Shown here: positions 10,054 to 14,590 of the stretch, in pieces | How the letters are laid out: every line of letters starts with the position of its first letter | How positions within the stretch are numbered: position 1 is the first letter of the stretch | Assembly: GCA_001414345.1 (NCBI GenBank) | Contig: LLCB01000645.1 | Span: 1-14,590, forward strand | Reading direction: 5' to 3' | Source of the DNA: Hymenoscyphus infarciens | Taxonomy: Eukaryota > Ascomycota > Leotiomycetes > Helotiales > Helotiaceae | Length of the DNA: 14,590 nucleotides | Notes under the pieces: model-generated | Told to the model about the DNA's origin: nothing | Seen by the model: the letters and a program-made list of their open reading frames with translations, nothing else | The model's database searches: none | Program-made: the position numbers and the translations under genes

Positions 10054-10122
10054 TATCTAAAACCGCCTCTCTAAACTTACTCCTAGCTTACTCTTTCTAT
10101 ACTATTTTTCGGTTTTTAGATA
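10054..10122. repeat. Short inverted repeat with CCG/CGG arms
   Basis: tatctaaaaccg (10054-10065) and cggtttttagata (10110-10122) are inverted copies differing by one extra T, round a 44-base pyrimidine-rich spacer. The CCGC at the left arm is one of few such sites left. It might mark an element end or a hairpin, or be chance. Confidence 0.55.
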
Positions 10123-10299
10123 CTATTTATATTAGAGTAGTATAATAACTAAACTTAAATAGCTAAGAGGATAACGCCTATAGTAAGATAGATATTAAGT
10201 AGATCTATACTAATAAGAATAGGCTAAATAATAATATACTAGTAAAATTATAGTTAATAAGGTCTAACTATCTACTTATATACTTAAATAAGAGAAGTT

Positions 10300-10500
10300 A
10301 TTCTAGATAATCTAAATCGTAGAAGAATTATACTAGTATAATTAAATAGAGGGCTCTACTAGTGAAATATAATAGTAGAAGAGGTATAATTAAATATAAG
10401 AGGAGAGAGGCGTTCTACTAGTAAAATATAATTATAGAAGAGGTATAATTAAGTAAGGAGAGTAGGACAGGTTCTACTAGCTAAATCTAACTATAGAAAA
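10300..10500. repeat. 59-bp tandem repeat, about three to four copies
   Basis: The word tctactag recurs at 10355, 10414 and 10473, exactly 59 bases apart. It is followed each time by an aaatataat-like stretch, and in the first two copies by a gaagaggtataattaa-like block. A worn copy precedes it from about 10300. 59 is not a multiple of three, so no reading-frame constraint is seen, unlike the 42- and 66-bp arrays. Residual TG (10363) and CA (10466) occur inside it. Confidence 0.85.
10326..10343. repeat. Perfect 18-bp palindrome
   Basis: aattatactagtataatt reads the same on both strands. It sits in the first, worn copy of the 59-bp repeat. RIP tends to produce TA-rich self-complementary words such as tactagta, so function should not be assumed. 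Confidence 0.7.
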
Positions 10501-10504
10501 TTAC

Positions 10505-11380
10505 TCTAGCTTTAACGTAATTAAGAGAGGAGGATATAGTAGAACCTCTTCTTAAGAGACTATTTAATAATAGAGGTTATCTACTTATAAGAGATAGGTT
10601 TAGTAAGTATTTAGTTTTCTAGTTAAATTAACTAGTAAGAAGTCCTTTCTATTTCTTTTCTAAGACTATATAGTATAGAAGAGTTATTATATTATTAAAA
10701 AAACATCTTAGTATAAGCTAATACTATTAAGAGGTTAATATATAAGCTATTCTTATCTTTTAGTATATTATTATACTTTTCTTAGATATATAACTTAGGA
10801 GAAATTCTTAGAATAATTCCTTATATACTAGAGAGAGTAAAGATAAGTAAAGGGTAATAGAAGGTAGAAGTATAATATAGTAAATAATCTAATATTTTAA
10901 TAAATAGGAAAGAGAGAATAGTAAGAAGATAGATATTATATAATAGATAGTCTAGGTATACTAACTATACTATACTATGTTATATAAGCTTCTATAATAT
11001 AGAACGAGTTTAAAAGGCCTTCTAAAGCCTTTTATAAATCTATTAGCTAATAAGTAAGAACTTATAAGCTACTTTAGTATAATTATGTTTATATATCTAA
11101 ATAACTAGGTACTAGTTAAAAGACCTTCTATTTATTTACTATGCTTTATAGCTAAATATCTTTATACTTATATAAAAATTCTATCTAGATATCCTTTATA
11201 TTTAGAATTATAAATAATCTCTAACCTATTAAAGATATATTAATTATAAGTTTAAGCTATTTTTCTTATTATATTTTATAAAAGCTAATATAATAGACCT
11301 CTTTAATTCCTACTTAGTAGTCTCTACTTATACCTACTTATACTAAACTCGAATATAAAAACCTACTTAGTAGTTTCTAA
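10505..11380. other. Stretch with no supportable gene
   Basis: I find no open frame beyond background, no tandem repeat and no RNA gene. It holds a small concentration of unmutated sites (10704, 10979, 11085, 11142), so RIP may have been slightly weaker here. From about 11280 onward the plus strand becomes pyrimidine-rich, leading into the next relic. Confidence 0.6.
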
Positions 11381-11386
11381 CTATAG

Positions 11387-11760
11387 CCTTTATCTACGAC
11401 GTTACCTACTCTATACTTAACTTCTCTACTATTACTCTCTACTTATAACCTTACTTCTATATTCTTAACCTTACTACCTTTTAGTAGTTTTTATATCCTT
11501 ACCTCTATAATCCTCTCTTTACTAGATAATCTTACCTTCTTAGTATATATTATAAATAGTTTAATAACTTAGTTAAGACTTTATAATATATATTAGTAAT
11601 TATAAAAGAGATAAATAATAAAATATATTTTATAAGATTTCTAAGTAACTATAAGATATTCTTTAAAGAGTTTTATATAATAAATAAGAAGTAAAAGGTA
11701 AAGAAGTAAAAGGAAGTAGTAAAAGCTAGAGTAGTAGGTAAGAAGGTTAAGAAGGTAATA
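11387..11760 (+). pseudogene. Ser/Thr/Leu-rich then Lys-rich coding relic
   Basis: 11387-11569 is open for 61 codons in one plus frame, rich in Leu, Ser, Thr and residual Pro. As RIP turns CCA and TCA into CTA and TTA, it may once have been Pro/Ser/Thr-rich. Immediately after, in another frame, 11587-11760 holds 58 codons with two stops (11692, 11707). This part turns from hydrophobic-aromatic into a very basic tail with VKARVVGKKVKKV. Together they resemble a disordered linker followed by a basic nucleic-acid-binding or nuclear segment, joined by a frameshift or intron near 11565. The strong pyrimidine bias of the first part itself lowers stop frequency, so its openness is less telling than its length suggests. 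No family is assigned. Confidence 0.35.
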
Positions 11761-12235
11761 TAGAATTAATATAAGTAATTTATATTACTCTTTAAAAACC
11801 TTAGAAAGGCTCTTTAATCTCTAATATTAAGTAAAATGAATTTCTATTAGTATTTTCTATTAAGACTATATATTATAAAATAGACTTAGAATTAAATACT
11901 TACTAACCTAGATATAGTTATAGTTAGACGCCTAATTACTAAAGCTAGAGAGCTAGTTATAAATCTATAAAAGAGGACTACGAGTAGTTATAATCTATAC
12001 TAACTTAATAATATTTAAGTATTTAAATTTAATCCTAGTAAAGGGTTTTTCTAATATAGCTTAAAGAATATTACTATAAAGCTATATAGCTTTAATATTA
12101 AAGTAGAATTTACTACTAATAAAATAACTCTTAATTAGGATATTAATAAAATAAGTATAAGTTTATAAAAGAAGTATAAATAAAAGGAGATAAATATTAT
12201 TATATAATAAGAACTTATAAGTAAATTAGTTATAG

Positions 12236-12780
12236 AATAGTTTTATATCCTCTATATTTTTTTATATATTTAAAAGCTATAAGAAACCTACTAAGGATTT
12301 AAAGTTTAATAATAGTAAAATATAACTTATAATTAAGATAAAGATATTTTCTATTCTAACCTTTTATAATAACTTTATACTTATAATAGATAAGCGCTTA
12401 TATAATAAAACGAAATAGGGATTTATAGTAATAATAAGATCGCTCTTTTAATTAGAGGAAATAAAAAGAGACTCTAGCTCTTTACTTATAAATAATAATA
12501 AAGAACGCTTTACTATTAATACTATACTTTAAATATTTACTTAATTACTTATAAGAGGGATTATAATATAGGTTAAGGATAAGCTACTAGCTTTAGATAA
12601 TAAAGATAAGTAGGATTTTAATTTAAATAGAGATAAGAATAAGAATAAGAATAATAAGAATAAGAATAATAAGAATAATAATAAGGATAATAAGAATAAG
12701 AATAAGAAGAATAAGAGTAGAGATAAGAATAAGAATAAGAATAAGAATAAGAATATAAGCTTTAATAAGAATAGTAAATA
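12236..12780 (+). pseudogene. Coding relic ending in Asn/Asp/Lys repeat
   Basis: The frame starting at 12236 has about seven stops in 182 codons, under half the background rate, with open runs of 30, 30, 26 and finally about 56 codons. The first part (12236-12420) is hydrophobic-aromatic with a FYNNFILIIDKR core, the middle (12455-12530) charged and Ser-rich. The end is a low-complexity run of Asn, Asp and Lys codons (12632-12754). Beyond 12780 stops return to background density. A globular part with a charged low-complexity tail is a common eukaryotic protein layout. Another frame would read the tail as stop-Glu repeats, perhaps former Gln-Glu, so the frame is likely but not certain. The family is unknown. 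Confidence 0.4.
12632..12754. repeat. AATAAG hexanucleotide microsatellite in triplet phase
   Basis: The tract consists of gataag, aataag and extra aat, aag or agt triplets, 123 bases in all, with every change a whole codon. The lost base before AAG may often have been C (GACAAG or AACAAG), so the original could have been a CA-containing repeat that RIP converted throughout. It forms the Lys/Asn/Asp tail of the surrounding relic. Confidence 0.9.
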
Positions 12781-12789
12781 GTATAATAA

Positions 12790-13400
12790 GAGTAAATATA
12801 AAAGGTAAGATTCTTTCTTTTAAAATTAAATAAACTTAACTAAATTTTCTTAAGAAATATTAACCTATCTAGGTTTAAAATAGAGTATAGTTTTACTACT
12901 TAGACATTTCTTAAGACTATCTATAGTACTTATAAGTTAGAAACTCTTTTAAGAATAAAGAAGATATACTAATTATCTATTTTTATATCTTAGAAGAGAT
13001 AAGTAATATTAGATTAATAGAAGAATAAGAATAAGCTATAGAATTTAAGACTAGATATGTTTTAAAGGCGTTAAACTATATAAGAGTATCTTATCCTAAT
13101 AATTACTATAAGATTATTAAAGTTAGTAAGAAGAAATATAGGGTTTAATAATAGGTTAGGTAGATTTTAGTAAAATAGAGTAGTAGATATATTAAGAGAG
13201 AGAAGAGAGAGGTTATATATATTTAGAAGTTAATAAAGTACTAGGTAAGGTAAAACTTTCCTTTCTTTTTAGCTAAATAAATCGAGATATATACTCTCTA
13301 TCTATTTACTAGACTTTAGTTAGCTTTAAGAGGAATAATAATTTTAATAGTTAAATTTGTTTTTACTCTTTAGCTTATATAACGTCCTAGTACTCTAATT
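12790..13400. other. No gene recognised; purine-rich patches
   Basis: There is no frame with low stop density. It contains GA-rich patches (about 13175-13215) and isolated unmutated sites at 12904, 13058 and 13369. It runs up to the poly(A) tract. Confidence 0.6.
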
Positions 13401-13405
13401 TTACT

Positions 13406-13419
13406 AAAAAAAAAAAAAA
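13406..13419 (+). other. Run of 14 A, possible retroelement tail
   Basis: Fourteen consecutive A residues form the longest homopolymer in the window. They lie between relic sequence on the left and a short, less mutated spacer before the satellite. An inserted non-LTR retrotransposon or processed copy on the plus strand would end this way, but I could not find a reverse transcriptase upstream or a target-site duplication, so this is only a suggestion. Confidence 0.4.
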
Positions 13420-13565
13420 CTACAAATTATAGATTTAAATCCTAAGAGAAAAGATAAAGTTTAAAATCTTATAATTTTTAGTATTAAATATATTTTATTT
13501 AATTATTTATAGTCTATAACTACTAAGTAAAGTAATAATTTACACGCTCTATAGTAAAGATAAAA
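13420..13565. other. Spacer between poly(A) and satellite array
   Basis: This short AT-rich sequence has no repeat unit. It keeps two unmutated CA sites (near 13422 and 13542), and may be single-copy flank that escaped the full effect of RIP. Confidence 0.5.
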
Positions 13566-14590
13566 TAGTAGTACTACGAAGCTCTAGAGTAGTACTACTA
13601 GAAATACTCTTATTATATATAAATAGATATTTATATAGAAAGAAAGCTTTATTTAAAATATAAAATACTTTACTTTAGTAGTAGTACTACGAAATTCTAG
13701 AGTAGTACTACTAGAGATAGTCTTATTATATATAGATAGATATTTATATATAAAGAAAGCTTTATTTAAGTTATATACTATACTTTAGTAGTAGTAGTAG
13801 TAGTACTACGAAGCTCTAGAGTAGTACTACTAGAAATACTCTTATTATATATAAATAGATATTTATATAGAAAGAAAGCTTTATTTAAAATATAAAATAC
13901 TTTACTTTAGTAGTAGTACTACGAAATTCTAGAGTAGTACTACTAGAGATAGTCTTATTATATATAGATAGATATTTATATATAAAGAAAGCTTTATTTA
14001 AGTTATATACTATACTTTAGTAGTAGTAGTAGTAGTACTACGAAGCTCTAGAGTAGTACTACTAGAAATACTCTTATTATATATAAATAGATATTTATAT
14101 AGAAAGAAAGCTTTATTTAAAATATAAAATACTTTACTTTAGTAGTAGTAGTACGAAATTCTAGAGTAGTACTACTAGAAAAAGTGTTATTATATATAGA
14201 TAGATATTTATATATAAAGAAAGCTTTATTTAAGTTATATACTATACTTTAGTAGTAGTACTACGAAACTCTAGAGTAGTACTACTAGAAATAGTCTTAT
14301 TATATATAGATAGATATTTATATATAAAGAAAGCTTTATTTAAGTTATAATATATTTTACTTTAGTAGTAGTACTACGAAACTTTAGAGTAGTACTACTA
14401 GAAATAGTCTTATTATATATAGATAGATATTTATATATAAAGAAAGCTTTACTTAAGTTATAATATACTTTACTTTAGTAGTAGTACTACGAAACTCTAG
14501 AGTAGTTCTACTAGAAATACTCTTATTATATATAAAAAGATATTTATATATAAAGAAAGCTTTATTTAAAATATAAAATACTTTACTTTA
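13566..14590. repeat. Satellite array, nine ~113-bp units
   Basis: The anchor tacgaa occurs at 13575, 13688, 13807, 13920, 14039, 14152, 14262, 14375 and 14488; the spacings are 113, 119, 113, 119, 113, 110, 113 and 113. The 119-bp spacings come from two extra AGT triplets before the anchor. Units 1, 3 and 5 are near-identical (type A, loop gaagctctaga); units 2 and 4 form a second type (gaaattctaga), giving a 232-bp two-unit higher-order repeat. Units 6-9 are variants. Most units begin with an inverted repeat, tagtagtactac and gtagtactacta, round an 11-base loop (13566-13600 in unit 1), and end with the conserved agaaagcttta. The array runs past the window end. No coding potential is seen. 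A centromeric, subtelomeric or element-internal repeat are all possible. Confidence 0.97.

Larger units (their letters stand above)
1..14590. other. RIP-saturated AT-rich heterochromatic block
   Basis: The whole window carries the footprint of cytosine-to-thymine change at CpA on both strands. By eye I count 14 CA and 25 TG in total, none before base 2664, against about 55 CG and very many CT/AG and TA. Only three TGA triplets occur, so nearly all in-frame stops are TAA or TAG, as expected from CAA, CAG and TGG codons. RIP in filamentous ascomycetes has this CpA preference and acts on duplicated DNA during the sexual cycle; the result is usually methylated and silent. That the organism is such a fungus is inferred from the signature. 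The class is fairly sure, the genus unknown. Confidence 0.9.

Noticed and set aside
1..14590. A genetic code with TAA and TAG read as glutamine (as in ciliates)
   Set aside because: Many interruptions do look like Gln, but Met, His, Cys and Trp codons are missing too, and CA/TG are depleted everywhere, including tandem repeats and spacers. One mutational process at CpA explains all of this; a code change does not.
1..14590. Mitochondrial or other organellar AT-rich DNA
   Set aside because: Organellar genes would show ATG starts, tRNAs and normal CA/TG frequencies. None are seen.
13566..14590. CRISPR array, because of regular direct repeats with a palindromic part
   Set aside because: The whole 113-bp unit is conserved, including what would be the spacers, and the context is eukaryotic.
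13566..14590. Telomere repeat tract
   Set aside because: No TTAGGG-like motif is present; the unit is about 113 bp. Subtelomeric location remains possible but unproven.

Overview
This window looks like a block of fungal heterochromatin that repeat-induced point mutation (RIP) has mutated almost to completion. Sampled rows are about 18-33% G+C. By eye I find only 14 CA and 25 TG dinucleotides in 14,590 bases, where base composition alone would predict several hundred of each; the first 2,663 bases contain none. CG survives better (about 55), and most remaining C is in CT. Loss of CpA on both strands with gain of TpA is the mark of RIP in filamentous ascomycetes (Pezizomycotina). I cannot name a genus. 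No intact gene, tRNA, rRNA or CRISPR array is supported: TAA/TAG occur about once per ten codons in most frames, ATG is nearly absent, and translations almost lack Met, His, Cys, Trp and Gln.

Layout. 1-2.9 kb: two possible tail-to-tail coding relics (plus 601-1314, minus 1325-2880), the second running into a 12-bp tandem repeat (2703-2798), then a short inverted repeat and a 15-bp repeat. 3.0-5.7 kb: mostly featureless apart from a purine-rich 10-bp repeat (4543-4592) and one minus-strand open stretch. 5.75-7.8 kb: plus-strand relics, a 42-bp repeat that keeps codon phase, and an open stretch at 6898-7113. 8.1-9.9 kb: the least stop-ridden part of the window, built round a 66-bp (22-codon) repeat whose spacings are all multiples of three; it is open on both strands. 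10.0-11.4 kb: small inverted repeats, a 59-bp repeat, little else. 11.4-12.8 kb: two more plus-strand relics, one Ser/Thr/Pro-like then Lys-rich, one ending in an Asn/Asp/Lys codon repeat. 13.4 kb: a run of 14 A. 13.57 kb to the window end: nine copies of a roughly 113-bp satellite with a two-unit (232-bp) higher-order pattern and a 12-bp-stem hairpin in most copies.

Nothing here works together as a living operon. The sensible reading is a graveyard of repeated sequence, probably transposons or duplicated genes, silenced by RIP and bordered on the right by a satellite array. Protein families could not be recognised, because RIP has blurred most Pro/Leu/Ser, Thr/Ile/Met and Ala/Val distinctions. 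The relics are ranked by stop density, not by homology. The most interesting signals are how complete the mutation is, the strong ApCpA bias of the few CpA sites that escaped, and the organisation of the satellite.
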